The notes: a model not told the origin generated them from the letters alone. Positions 53,290-61,857 are shown, counted from the first letter of the stretch. The stretch: DNA of 64,000 nucleotides from an uncultured Collinsella sp. (GCA_958437935.1 CAUBPS010000001.1:195858-259857); one strand, 5' to 3'. Translations and numbers: made by a program.

Positions 53290-54678
53290 CTACTTGTGGA
53301 GCGCAGCCAGAGCAGGATCGACCGGCGCGGAAGCCTCCAGGTCGGAGACCTTCACAATGCCGTTCTCATCGGAGAAGGCACGGTAGATGGTCCGAATCGC
53401 CAGGTCGAAGTCCTTCTCCTCGACACCGATGATGATGTTGATCTCGTCGCAGCTCTGCGAAATCATACGCACGCTCACGCCGGCCTGGCCGAGCATACCA
53501 AACAGATGGCCCGAGATACCTGCGCGGCCGCGCAGGTTACGGCCGACGGTCGCGATGAGCGCCAAGCCCTCGACAACCTCGATCTCGAGCGGCTCGACCT
53601 CCTGCTGAATGTCGCCCACGAGCGAGTACAGCGAGTCGTGCACATCCTTCTCCTGCACCACGGCGCCAAAGCGGTCGACACCGGTGGGCATGTGCTCGAC
53701 GGAAACGTCATAGCGCTCGAAGACCGAAAGTGCGCGGCGCATAAAGCCGACGCGAGGCTTGGTGCGGTCACGGGCGACGTTGATGGCGACAAAACCGCGC
53801 TTGCCGGTCACGCCGGTAATGATGGGCTCTGCCTCACCCTCATCAGCCGTCTCGCTAATGATGGTGCCGGGGTCCTGCGGCGCATTGGTGTTCTTGATGA
53901 CCAGCGGAATACCAGCCTCGCGCACGGGGAACACGGCCTCCTCGTGCAGGACGCTCGCACCCATGTACGAAAGCTCGCGCAGCTCCTCGTAGGTAACGCG
54001 GGCGATGGGCTGAGCCTCGGGAACAATACGCGGATCGGCAGAATAGAAGCCCGAGACGTCGGTCCAGTTCTCGTACAGGTCGGCGCCCAGGCACTTGGCC
54101 AGGATCGAGCCCGAGATATCGCCGCCACCACGGTCGAGCAGCTTGATCTGGCCCTCACGCGTCGCGCCGTAGAAGCCAGGCATAACAAAGCCGCCCTGCT
54201 GGCCGTACTCCTGCACCAGCTCGGAGGTGCGGTTCATGCTGAGCGTACCGTCATGATGGAACGCCACGACCGTCGCGGCATCCAGGAACGGCAGGCCCAG
54301 GTACTCGGCCATCAGGCGAGCGGTGAAGTACTCGCCGCGGCTCACGAGCTCCTCGGTGGAGTAGCCGCCCGAGCGGGCGCGCTCGGCAAAGGCCGCGAAC
54401 TCCTCGCGGATGGGATAGGTGAGCTCCAGCTCGTCAGCGATATCAAAATAGCGCTGGCCAATGTCCTCGAGCAGTTCCTCGCACGACACGTGATACTTAA
54501 CGTGCGCGTTAACCAGGTAGAGCAGGTCGGTCACCTTGGTGTCGCCCTTAAAGCGGCGGCCGCAGGCGGAAACCACCACAAAACGGCGGGCAGGGTCGGC
54601 ATCGACGATGGCCTTGATCTTCTTGAAGTGTTCGGCGTCGGCGACCGACGAGCCGCCAAACTTGGCAATCTTAATCAT
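53290..54678 (-). CDS. lysC: Aspartate kinase
   Basis: A 462-residue monofunctional aspartokinase. N-terminal kinase: KFGGSSVADAEHF (residues about 6-18), SRGEYFTARLMAEYL, and GRGGGD-like DRGGGDISGSILAKCLGAD. C-terminal ACT domains (about 320-440) with AGISGHLFGMLGQAGVSVRMISQS indicate feedback by lysine and/or threonine. It diverges from thrC across a short 103-bp promoter region. Homoserine dehydrogenase, the missing step to thrB, is not in this window. Confidence 0.95.
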   Translation of the reverse strand: MIKIAKFGGSSVADAEHFKKIKAIVDADPARRFVVVSACGRRFKGDTKVTDLLYLVNAHVKYHVSCEELLEDIGQRYFDIADELELTYPIREEFAAFAERARSGGYSTEELVSRGEYFTARLMAEYLGLPFLDAATVVAFHHDGTLSMNRTSELVQEYGQQGGFVMPGFYGATREGQIKLLDRGGGDISGSILAKCLGADLYENWTDVSGFYSADPRIVPEAQPIARVTYEELRELSYMGASVLHEEAVFPVREAGIPLVIKNTNAPQDPGTIISETADEGEAEPIITGVTGKRGFVAINVARDRTKPRVGFMRRALSVFERYDVSVEHMPTGVDRFGAVVQEKDVHDSLYSLVGDIQQEVEPLEIEVVEGLALIATVGRNLRGRAGISGHLFGMLGQAGVSVRMISQSCDEINIIIGVEEKDFDLAIRTIYRAFSDENGIVKVSDLEASAPVDPALAALHK

Positions 54679-54781
54679 GGGCTTGAGGTTACCTTTCTAA
54701 AAGCCTCTGCAAACCTGTTTTGCGCGCTCTGATACCATGGTTTCACCGATTGGGACCAAGGCATCCGAGGAGCAGTGTTAT

Positions 54782-56299
54782 ATGGGAACTTATCATAGTA
54801 CACGAGGACGCACTTTATCGTGCTCAAGTAAGGTGGCAATCCGCACCGGCATCGCTCCCGACGGGGGTTTGTTTGTCTCGGACGAGCTCGGCACCCAGCA
54901 GGTCGATATCAGCTCGCTTGCAGATAAATCGTACTTTGAAATCGCTCAAGATGTGTTGGGAATGTTACTGAATGATTACACGGCCGAAGAAATTTCGGCG
55001 TGTGTCGACGAGGCATACCGCGGCACGTTCGCGAGTGAAGAGGTTACGCCGCTCGTCAAACTCGACGCTGCGCCGGGCGCTGACGCCCCTCAGACCTATG
55101 TGATGGAGCTCTTTGGCGGTCCCACAAGCGCCTTCAAGGACGTCGCCCTGCAAATGCTCCCCCGTCTGATGGCCCGCACCTCCGCCAAGGACGGCGGCGC
55201 CGAGCGCATCATGATCGTCACCGCCACGTCGGGCGATACAGGCAAGGCAGCACTCGCCGGCTTTGCCGACGCCCCGGGCACGGGCATCACCGTCTTTTAT
55301 CCCGAGGGCAAAGTCAGCCGCGTGCAGAATCTGCAGATGTCCACACAGGAAGGCGACAACGTCGCCGTCTGCGGCATCCGCGGCAACTTTGACGACGCCC
55401 AGAGCGCCGTCAAGCGCATCTTTGCCGATAAGGAGCTTGCCGAGCGCCTGGAGGCCGCAGGCACGGTGCTTTCGAGCGCCAACTCCATCAATGTCGGCCG
55501 TCTGGTACCGCAGGTCGTCTACTACTTTGCCGCCTATGCGCAGCTGCTGCGCGCCGGCGCCATCGAGGCCGGCGACACCGTGGAGTTCTGCGTACCGACC
55601 GGCAACTTTGGCGATATCCTGGCAGGCTACTACGCCAAGCGCATGGGTCTGCCCGTCGCCAAGCTCGTCGTGGCGAGCGACAAGAACAACGTGCTTGCCG
55701 ACTTCCTGACCACCGGCGTCTACGACCGTAACCGTCCGTTCTTCACGACCATCTCGCCGTCGATGGACATCCTCATCAGCTCCAACCTGGAGCGCATGCT
55801 CTACTTCCTGTCCGACGGCGACTGCGAGCTCGTTGCCGGCCTTATGGAGCAGCTGGCGCAGACGGGTCGCTACGAGGTGCCCGCCGAGCTGCTGGCCACG
55901 ATTCAGAGCGTCTTTGGCTGCGGCTGGGCCAGCGAGGACGAGGTCCGCGCCGCCATCAAGAGCTGCTGGGACGCCAACGGCTACGTGATCGACCCGCACA
56001 CCGCTTGCGGCTATCACGTCTTTGAGCAGGTCGCTCCCGCCGAGGGCGCCAAGGCCCGCGTGCTGCTTTCGACCGCCAGCCCCTACAAGTTCCCGCGCGC
56101 CTGCTGCGACGCCCTGGGCCTCGACGTTCCCGAGGATGATTTTGAGGCTATGCGTGTACTCGAGCAGGCCACCAACACGGTCGCCCCGACCCAGCTCGCC
56201 GAGCTCGAGTCCAAGCCCGTCCGCTTCGAAGACGTCTGCGACGTCGATGAGATGGCAAGCTACGTCGAGTCTGCAGCAAAAAAGATGGCTACCAACTAA
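54782..56299 (+). CDS. thrC: Threonine synthase
   Basis: A 505-residue PLP enzyme converting O-phosphohomoserine to threonine. PLP-lysine in GGPTSAFKDVALQMLPRL (Lys near residue 119), TATSGDTGKAALAGF and the PLP-phosphate loop PTGNFGDILAGYYAKRMGLP. The long form with the N-terminal STRGRTLSCSSKVAIRTGIAPDGGLFV is the class seen in many bacteria and yeast. The start at MGTYHSTRG is chosen for its GAGGAG; a frame 15 codons longer lacks one. It is followed by a terminator, then a nested palindrome, then thrB. Confidence 0.95.
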   Translation: MGTYHSTRGRTLSCSSKVAIRTGIAPDGGLFVSDELGTQQVDISSLADKSYFEIAQDVLGMLLNDYTAEEISACVDEAYRGTFASEEVTPLVKLDAAPGADAPQTYVMELFGGPTSAFKDVALQMLPRLMARTSAKDGGAERIMIVTATSGDTGKAALAGFADAPGTGITVFYPEGKVSRVQNLQMSTQEGDNVAVCGIRGNFDDAQSAVKRIFADKELAERLEAAGTVLSSANSINVGRLVPQVVYYFAAYAQLLRAGAIEAGDTVEFCVPTGNFGDILAGYYAKRMGLPVAKLVVASDKNNVLADFLTTGVYDRNRPFFTTISPSMDILISSNLERMLYFLSDGDCELVAGLMEQLAQTGRYEVPAELLATIQSVFGCGWASEDEVRAAIKSCWDANGYVIDPHTACGYHVFEQVAPAEGAKARVLLSTASPYKFPRACCDALGLDVPEDDFEAMRVLEQATNTVAPTQLAELESKPVRFEDVCDVDEMASYVESAAKKMATN

Positions 56300-56312
56300 A
56301 ACCCCTTATAAG

Positions 56313-56345
56313 GCGCCGGCGAAAGCCGGCGCACCTTCTTTTTAT
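56313..56345 (+). terminator. Terminator of thrC
   Basis: GCGCCGGC-GAAA-GCCGGCGC stem-loop followed by CTTCTTTTTATTT. Confidence 0.9.
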
Positions 56346-56375
56346 TTAGCTTTCGGGATGATGACGAGCATGCGA

Positions 56376-56487
56376 GCGGGTCTGGCCGTTTAGTTCGTCG
56401 CGAGTTCCGCACGAGCCGGAAAGCACTTAATGTGCTTTCCGAGCGAGCCAGGACTGCCCGAGCAGCGAACTAAACGGCCAGACCCGC
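56376..56487. repeat. Nested double-stem palindrome 2, between thrC and thrB
   Basis: Perfect 22-bp outer arms (56376-56397 and 56466-56487; begin GCGGGTCTGGCCGTTTAG) around inner arms GGAAAGCAC / GTGCTTTCC (56418-56426 and 56432-56440). The right outer arm ends 14 bp before the thrB start codon, next to its ribosome-binding site. Confidence 0.9.
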
Positions 56488-56501
56488 CCAGGAGGACCCA
56501 C

Positions 56502-57383
56502 ATGATCAAAATCACCGTCCCAGCAACCAGCGCCAACCTAGGCATCGGCTATGACACCCTCGGCATGGCTGTCAGCCTCTACTCGCACTTCACCTTCGAG
56601 CGCGCCGACAAGCTCACCATCACGGGCTGCCCCGAGGAGTTCCAAAACGAGAACAACCTAGTCTACGTGAGCTTTGTGGACGCACTGGCCGCATGGGGCG
56701 AGCCGGCCTTCCCCGTCGCCATCGACATTCAGACTGACGTTCCCGTTGCCCGCGGCCTGGGCTCCAGCTCCACCTGCGTCGTCGCCGGCATTATGGCCGC
56801 CGCCGCACTGACAGGCCACACCGTCGACCGTGCCGAGCTCGTCCGCATTGCCACCGAGGTCGAGGGCCATCCCGATAACGTCGCCCCCGCCATCCTGGGC
56901 GGCGCCGTCTGCTCCTTTACGCCGACTGATTCGCTTCCCCAGTGCCTGCGCTACGAGGTGAGCGATAAACTGCGTTTTATTACCGTGATCCCGCCCTACG
57001 AGGTGCACACGAGCGAGGCGCGCAAGGTCGTGCCGCAGGAGATTCCGCTCTCCACCGCTGTGTGGCAGATGGGCCGCATTGCTGGCATGACACGCGGCCT
57101 GGAGACCGGCGACCTGGACCTGATTGCCGCCGCCAATGACGACCGCATCCAAGAGCCCTATCGCCGCCGCCTGATTCCCGACTACAACGCTGTGCGCGAC
57201 ACCTGCCTTAACGGAGGCGCCAAGACCATCTGGATCAGCGGCTCCGGCTCGACCCTCATGGCTGTGACCGACGACACCATCGTGGCAAAGTTCCTGCAGG
57301 TCAAGCTACGCGAGCAGTTCCCTAAGTGTGATACGCATATTCTGACGTGCGACACGGAAGGCGCCCAGATCGAATACCTGTAG
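56502..57383 (+). CDS. thrB: Homoserine kinase
   Basis: A 293-residue GHMP kinase that phosphorylates homoserine, supplying the ThrC substrate. N-terminal VPATSANLGIGYDTLG, the ATP-binding GHMP motif PVARGLGSSSTCVVAGI (residues about 80-96), and C-terminal WISGSGSTLMAV. The ATG follows AGGAGG with a 6-nt spacer; the frame open to its left crosses the palindrome and is not used. Confidence 0.95.
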   Translation: MIKITVPATSANLGIGYDTLGMAVSLYSHFTFERADKLTITGCPEEFQNENNLVYVSFVDALAAWGEPAFPVAIDIQTDVPVARGLGSSSTCVVAGIMAAAALTGHTVDRAELVRIATEVEGHPDNVAPAILGGAVCSFTPTDSLPQCLRYEVSDKLRFITVIPPYEVHTSEARKVVPQEIPLSTAVWQMGRIAGMTRGLETGDLDLIAAANDDRIQEPYRRRLIPDYNAVRDTCLNGGAKTIWISGSGSTLMAVTDDTIVAKFLQVKLREQFPKCDTHILTCDTEGAQIEYL

Positions 57384-57406
57384 CGCCCTGCCTCATTGCT
57401 CTCACC

Positions 57407-57523
57407 GGTCCCCTTGGGGCTTCCCCTGAAAACGTCCTCGATCATGAATTGCCCCGTCGTGCGCTTCGCGCGACGGGGCAATTCGATCTGCGGATTGTTT
57501 TCAGGGGAAGCCCCAAGGGGACC
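57407..57523. repeat. Nested double-stem palindrome 3, downstream of thrB
   Basis: Perfect 27-bp outer arms (57407-57433 and 57497-57523; begin GGTCCCCTTGGGGCTTCCCC) enclose inner arms GAATTGCCCCGTCG and complement (57446-57459 and 57471-57484). The rest of 57384-57780 is non-coding; AT content rises sharply after about 57700, where promoter-like TACTAT occurs. Confidence 0.92.
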
Positions 57524-57780
57524 TGCGCAGCCTCGACAGGATAGTCGCATTCACTGATTTAATCTTGTGCTCCAACGGAGCCACAGACGAGAGGCCTTCG
57601 CGCTGCGGAATAATTTTGAGGGGAACACCCCGACCATCCCTGCGTTTACCTTGCTGAGGATGTCTACAGGGACCCACGCTTTGAAGGGGCGCCGGGCAGA
57701 TAGGGGCTTTTTAGGTTACATAATAAACTGTTAATCTATGCTACTATTTAACTAGGCATCGCAGTATGGAGGTGGTCAAA

Positions 57781-58296
57781 GTGTTACGCACACTCAAAGC
57801 TTCGTTTTTCCTCTCGATACTTTTGATATTACCGATATGTTTCTCGTTTAGCCCTTCGACTGCTTATGCTGCAGAAAGCGATGCTGTCGCAATTTCTGGC
57901 GCAACCCAAGATTTTGATTTAACGAAAGGTCCCGAGCAGTCTCATCAAATCAAGCTTAAGGATGGGACCGTTGCAGTAATAGGAATTAAAAAAACCAATG
58001 AACCCAGCCTGATATGGGACAGTTACTACAACAACGCATCTGGAACTTGGACTATCTATTACAACAGTCCTTTTATTTATCGCGAATTCAAGATCAAGAT
58101 AGCGAACTCGCTCATTACCAGCGCTTGGGGACAAAACTATACGACTATCGGCTGTACGGTAACTAACGAGTCCTTTATATGGAACTCGAAACAGGCGACA
58201 TATCGACTCAACTATGAATCGATGGGGATGACGTCCGGTATCGCCGTGTTGCAAGCGACCATGGAAGGCAGCACGCTCCACACCTATGCAAACTAG
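57781..58296 (+). CDS. Small secreted protein, DUF5626-like
   Basis: A 171-residue protein with a signal peptide (hydrophobic core FFLSILLILPICFSFS, cleavage expected after AYA near residue 31) and a beta-rich mature part: DFDLTKGPEQSHQIKLKDG, GTWTIYYNSPF, ITSAWG, WNSKQATYRLNY, and ATMEGSTLHTYAN at the end. This pattern resembles, from memory, the uncharacterised DUF5626 family; no search was possible. The GTG start has GGAGGTGG 5 nt upstream; an overlapping ATG five codons earlier would consume that site. Clearly more AT-rich than the neighbours, so probably acquired. A 34-residue membrane peptide follows. Confidence 0.75.
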   Translation: MLRTLKASFFLSILLILPICFSFSPSTAYAAESDAVAISGATQDFDLTKGPEQSHQIKLKDGTVAVIGIKKTNEPSLIWDSYYNNASGTWTIYYNSPFIYREFKIKIANSLITSAWGQNYTTIGCTVTNESFIWNSKQATYRLNYESMGMTSGIAVLQATMEGSTLHTYAN

Positions 58297-58320
58297 ACTC
58301 ACATCAATTGAGGAAGTTCA

Positions 58321-58425
58321 ATGATCCCAATTCCTGCACGCTCAGACATTATGATCGCTCTCGTTTGGATTCTCGTCGGAGTGCTTATTTGGCGTATCTG
58401 CAAATGGGTTAAAAACAAGAAATAG
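58321..58425 (+). CDS. 34-residue single-span membrane peptide
   Basis: Begins MIPIPARSDIMIALVWILVG, has one hydrophobic helix (residues about 10-25), and ends in the basic tail KWVKNKK. GAGGAAG lies 4-5 nt before the ATG, and an intrinsic terminator follows 34 bp after the stop. It is 24 bp downstream of the secreted protein gene and same-strand, so the two are probably one operon. It could be an immunity or anchoring partner, or a small toxin; nothing in the sequence decides. Confidence 0.6.
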   Translation: MIPIPARSDIMIALVWILVGVLIWRICKWVKNKK

Positions 58426-58459
58426 TTGATAAAACGTATATGCCATTTATGCGATGCTT

Positions 58460-58484
58460 GGGGCCGTTAAATCGGCCCCTATTT
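58460..58484 (+). terminator. Terminator after the small membrane peptide
   Basis: GGGGCCG / CGGCCCC with a 6-nt loop, then TATTTCT. Confidence 0.8.
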
Positions 58485-58627
58485 CTATAGCTTTTCAAGC
58501 AGCAGTCACCCATTTGGAAGTCGCAACGCCATTCATACGATTTCGGCCCTTTAAGCCGCTATCTATTGGTAGGGACTCTTGCTGGTAAGGAGCGCTTACT
58601 AGATACAAACCTTGGCAATATATTGGT

Positions 58628-59326
58628 TTAGGCGGCGCTGGTTTCTTTGTATTCGAAGACTGGTTCTAGGAGGTCCTCGATGTTGCAGTGGAGGGCTTTT
58701 GCTATGGCTCTTACGCTTGTAACCGAAGCTTCATTGATGTTTCTCTGGCGCTGCTCGTACATTTGGATTGAGCGGAGTGACACACCCGATTCGTATGCCA
58801 GATCTTGTTGGGTTTTCTTGAGCCTCTTTCTTGCTAACGCAAGTTTGGTTTGCTTGGACGCTTTTTTCGCCATATCGCAGACGAGGCGAGTCACGCGTTC
58901 CTCCGAGGCTTCGTGCCAGGGGTAGTACAGACTGCGTAGCACATCGAATGGAACGACATGCAGCAAATCTTCGAAAGACTCCCCTAGGCGCCACTGAAGG
59001 TATGCCAATATCCAGCCTGTCCAATATTCCGGTGTCTTTTCGAATCGGTAGGTTCGATTTGGCATCGGCCTTGATTGATAGCCGGACCTTTCGGCAATGA
59101 GCGCGAACAGCTCAACGCCCGATTTTCCCGACACTACCCATGCGTTGCCGCGTTCGAACTCGCGGGCTACGCCGCTCAGGCAAAAGAGTTCAGCAACTTC
59201 CGATCCTTCTGCCCCATAATCGTTAACGGCATAGTCAAAGCAGTCGCCGAGGTTGTTCATTGCATCCTCGAGGTAGTAGACGGGGTATGTCCTACTCGGC
59301 CCACAATCCGTTAACTCTTGGATCAT
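58628..59326 (-). CDS. Xre-type HTH protein, partner (candidate antitoxin) of the DUF3990 protein
   Basis: A 232-residue protein. The N-terminal about 150 residues (NNLGDCFDYAVNDYG, PEYWTGWILAYLQW) form a domain seen with DUF3990-type neighbours but without a name I can give. The C-terminus (about 165-222) is a clear Cro/CI-type helix-turn-helix: KKTQQDLAYESGVSLRSIQM, YEQRQRNI. Its start overlaps the end of the DUF3990 gene by 35 bp, behind GGGAGGG. The gene order toxin-then-HTH plus paired palindromes at the operon promoter fits an autoregulated toxin-antitoxin unit. Confidence 0.75.
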   Translation of the reverse strand: MIQELTDCGPSRTYPVYYLEDAMNNLGDCFDYAVNDYGAEGSEVAELFCLSGVAREFERGNAWVVSGKSGVELFALIAERSGYQSRPMPNRTYRFEKTPEYWTGWILAYLQWRLGESFEDLLHVVPFDVLRSLYYPWHEASEERVTRLVCDMAKKASKQTKLALARKRLKKTQQDLAYESGVSLRSIQMYEQRQRNINEASVTSVRAIAKALHCNIEDLLEPVFEYKETSAA

Positions 59327-59975
59327 TCAAATCAACCCTCCCTGCCATCAAATCCCTAATGTCGACATCATCAGAGTCAAATCCGTTTACCGTATCCAGA
59401 TACTTACGTCGAGCGTTCTGTTCTCGCTCAAATCGTTTGGGATAAAACTCGGCTCCCGAGACCTGCTTCCAATCGCGGAACCTGATCGCCGAGAACGCGC
59501 GCTCACTCATAAGCGCATATTGAATGCCCAAATCCCCCAAAAACATAATGCGCTGCAATTGCCTGAGCGAAATCATGCCGTTGACAAACTGTCTTGCAAA
59601 CGAGAAATAGGAATCGTCTGCACGATAGCCTCGAATAACGTCATAGGGAGAAATATCAATCAGGCAGTTATCCAGCAGATAACGAAGCCCCTCGCGTGCT
59701 ACTGGCGTTGAAACATTAAACTCTCTGTTATTCGCCAGAATTGCAAGCCAGTTGAGAATCGAGAACTCACCTGATTCCAAATCCAAAATCGCAAGGCCAT
59801 CTAAATCAAGCTCATATCGATTGGCAATGCCATCAGACTCGGTCCGACATGCCCACTCCATTGCCATTTCCTCATGCGGTGTGCAATAAAACCCGCGCCC
59901 ATAGTCATTGAATTGCCTGCATTTATCCAACGATGGATGCTCGACAACAACCTCCGACCCGTGCCAAAGCTCCAT
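59292..59975 (-). CDS. DUF3990 protein, predicted ADP-ribosyltransferase-like toxin
   Basis: A 227-residue protein with the DUF3990 pattern: ELWHGSEVVVEHPSL (residues 2-16), DYGRGFYCTPHEEMAMEWAC (about 24-43), LDLDGLAILDL and DVIRGYRADDSYFSFARQF. The HG-S and GFY-T blocks align with the His and Tyr positions of ADP-ribosyltransferase folds, the superfamily to which DUF3990 has been linked. It lies first in a two-gene operon with an Xre-type partner. The ribosome-binding site is GGAGGTCG, 2-3 nt before the ATG. AT-rich relative to core genes. Confidence 0.75.
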   Translation of the reverse strand: MELWHGSEVVVEHPSLDKCRQFNDYGRGFYCTPHEEMAMEWACRTESDGIANRYELDLDGLAILDLESGEFSILNWLAILANNREFNVSTPVAREGLRYLLDNCLIDISPYDVIRGYRADDSYFSFARQFVNGMISLRQLQRIMFLGDLGIQYALMSERAFSAIRFRDWKQVSGAEFYPKRFEREQNARRKYLDTVNGFDSDDVDIRDLMAGRVDLNDPRVNGLWAE

Positions 59976-59991
59976 ATCGACCTCCTAAAAA

Positions 59992-60038
59992 ATATCACCC
60001 CAGTGATAGTTTACCAATAACTATCACTGGGGTGATAT
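59992..60038 (-). promoter_or_regulatory. Twin operators at the DUF3990/Xre promoter
   Basis: Two palindromes TATCAC-CCCA-GTGATA (59993-60008) and TATCAC-TGGG-GTGATA (60022-60037), centres 29 bp apart, which together form a perfect 19-bp inverted repeat with a 9-bp spacer. On the minus strand TTGGTA, a 17-bp spacer and TATTTT place the promoter across them. The TATCAC/GTGATA half-sites resemble phage Cro/CI operators, matching the Xre-type partner. Confidence 0.75.
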
Positions 60039-60068
60039 GAACGGGGGCTTTTGACGGTTTAACCCTGA

Positions 60069-60659
60069 CTAGAGGCAGGCTTCGGCGATGCGGCGCTTGA
60101 GTTCGTCGATGCCGGTGCCAGTCTGGGAGCTTGTAATGATTACGTTCTCGGCCGGGACGTTGAGCTGCTTCTTGATGGCTGCCGCCTGGCGGGCCTGTTG
60201 GGTGCGGCTGAGCTTGTCGGCTTTGGTGAGGCAGACGATAAAGTTGAACTCGTTGCCCTGCAGGTAGTCGATCATGTCATGGTCGAGTTTACTGGGGTCG
60301 TGGCGAATGTCCACCAGCGACACAACCAGGTTGAAGCTGCGCTCGGAGTCGAAGAAGTCGCCAATGAGCTCGGCCCAGCGGTCACGTTCGGCCTTGGAAC
60401 GACGGGCGAAACCGTAGCCCGGCAGGTCGACGAAGTGCACATCGTCAGCCTCAAAGAAGTTGATGTTGCTCGTCTTGCCCGGCGTACTCGAAACCTTGAC
60501 CAGGTTCTTGCGGCCAAAAAGCTTGTTCATAATCGACGACTTGCCCACGTTGGAGCGGCCGACAAAGCTCACCTCGGGGCAGGTGGACTCGGGAATCTGC
60601 GAAACCTTGCCATAGCTGGCGACGAACTTGGCAAGCTGGTAGTTAATGGAATCGGCCAT
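60069..60659 (-). CDS. engB: Ribosome biogenesis GTPase EngB/YsxC
   Basis: A 196-residue single-domain GTPase needed for large-subunit assembly. G1 GRSNVGKSS (residues about 34-42), G2 Thr in SSTPGKTSNINFF, G3 DLPGYGFA, G4 TKADKLS and G5 SSQTGTG are all present. The ATG has AAGGAG 5 nt upstream; a GTG two codons earlier would overlap it. It is followed at the 3' side by the promoter of the DUF3990 operon, and 38 bp separate it from mtnN. Confidence 0.95.
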   Translation of the reverse strand: MADSINYQLAKFVASYGKVSQIPESTCPEVSFVGRSNVGKSSIMNKLFGRKNLVKVSSTPGKTSNINFFEADDVHFVDLPGYGFARRSKAERDRWAELIGDFFDSERSFNLVVSLVDIRHDPSKLDHDMIDYLQGNEFNFIVCLTKADKLSRTQQARQAAAIKKQLNVPAENVIITSSQTGTGIDELKRRIAEACL

Positions 60660-60697
60660 GGACACTCCTTGGTCGTAGGTTCTTACAAATAGACGCG

Positions 60698-61438
60698 CTA
60701 TTGCGCAGCGGCAATGCGGCGGACGATATCGAGCGTGATGTCACTTGCATCACGCGCGTACTCGAACAGATCGAACTCTCGGTCGCAAATTGCATCGTAC
60801 GCCTCGTCACAATTATCGCTGATAGCGCGCAACACCAGGCAATCGACACCATTTTTGGTTGCGACATGGGCAATTGCCGCGCCCTCCATGCCGACACAAT
60901 CGGCATGCGTCGCCTCGATAGCGTCGTTGCGCATGGCGGCGCCCGTCACAAAGCGGTTACCCGTGGCAATCGTGCCGACCAGGAACTGCTTGGTGCCCTC
61001 GTTCGAAGCGACTGCATTTGTCGAAGCGTCGACAAACCCACGCTCAGCAAGCACGTCGGCGGCAATATCGACCAGCGCGGGCGTCGAGCCAAACTCCTCG
61101 AGCCCCGGTGCGGACTCGGCGATAAGCGCGGTATCGGTATCCAGATAGCGCAGGCGTTTGCCAATGACCACGTCGTCGATATGGAGCTTGGGGTTCAAAC
61201 CGCCCGCAATGCCCGAAAACACAACAGCCTGCGGAGCATACTTGCTAATGAGGTGCTGTGTTGCAGCGGCGGCGTTCACCGTGCCCATGCCCGCCGTTGT
61301 GGCGACAACTGTCAGGCCGTCGAGCTCACCGCTCACAACGGTCAAGCCTGCCTCCCGTGCCTCGCAAACGTCGCTCAGCTCTTCCTTAATCTGCATGATC
61401 TCTTTTTCGAGCGCACCGATAATCGCGATGGTAGCCAT
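60698..61438 (-). CDS. mtnN: 5'-methylthioadenosine/S-adenosylhomocysteine nucleosidase
   Basis: A 246-residue PNP-like nucleosidase that removes adenine from methylthioadenosine and SAH, salvage products of SAM use (including by the radical SAM enzymes). N-terminal IGALEKEIMQIKEEL with the catalytic Glu region, SGIAGGLNP, GNRFV, and VGMEGAAIAHVA with the substrate-binding Met-Glu, then LRAISDNCDE (catalytic Asp). The ATG at MATIAII is taken with GGGGAATGG upstream. Confidence 0.95.
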   Translation of the reverse strand: MATIAIIGALEKEIMQIKEELSDVCEAREAGLTVVSGELDGLTVVATTAGMGTVNAAAATQHLISKYAPQAVVFSGIAGGLNPKLHIDDVVIGKRLRYLDTDTALIAESAPGLEEFGSTPALVDIAADVLAERGFVDASTNAVASNEGTKQFLVGTIATGNRFVTGAAMRNDAIEATHADCVGMEGAAIAHVATKNGVDCLVLRAISDNCDEAYDAICDREFDLFEYARDASDITLDIVRRIAAAQ

Positions 61439-61516
61439 ACCATTCCCCAAACCTATACGAAATTCTCAACCACGGTATGGTACCAGCATTTTGTTTGACC
61501 TCGCCAAACGAACACG

Positions 61517-61690
61517 CTAAGCCAGTGCAGCTCGCGTATCAAACAGCGCCTTTGCAATCGCGGCCGTAACCTCGCTCGAGCGGTCGCTCCACGGCATCGA
61601 TGTCATGACGCTCATGACATAGGTACAGCCATCGATGTCGATAGCAGGCATTTCTTTCCAAAGATATTCAGTCGCGTTTAAGGTGTCTCT
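61517..61690 (-). pseudogene. C-terminal gene fragment, possibly serine-hydrolase-like
   Basis: The stretch EMPAIDIDGCTYVMSVMTSM through PWSDRSSEVTAAIAKALFDTRAALA and a stop reads like a real protein end. YVMSVMT plus an I-A-K-A-L-F helix recalls the C-terminus of class A beta-lactamase-like hydrolases. Upstream the frame degenerates and merges with palindrome copy B2, and no start is seen. The identity is a guess. The rest of the 453-bp gap 61439-61891 has only repeats. Confidence 0.4.
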
Positions 61691-61754
61691 AAACAATAAA
61701 CAGGCGTTTCTATGCAAAAACACCGATTCCGTTGCGCATCTTTGCCCAAAACGC

Positions 61755-61821
61755 AGTTGCGGTGAAATAGTTCCTGTTTGGGCGGCATAAGCCGAAAAAC
61801 AAGAACTATTCCACCGCAACT
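61755..61821. repeat. Palindromic repeat family B, copy 2
   Basis: Arms AGTTGCGGTGAAATAGTTC and complement (one mismatch), 29-nt loop. Same arms as 35614-35680 apart from two bases, with an unrelated loop. Confidence 0.88.
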
Positions 61822-61857
61822 TGACGGGGCTCTTTAGCAATCAACTAGGTGCCCGGG

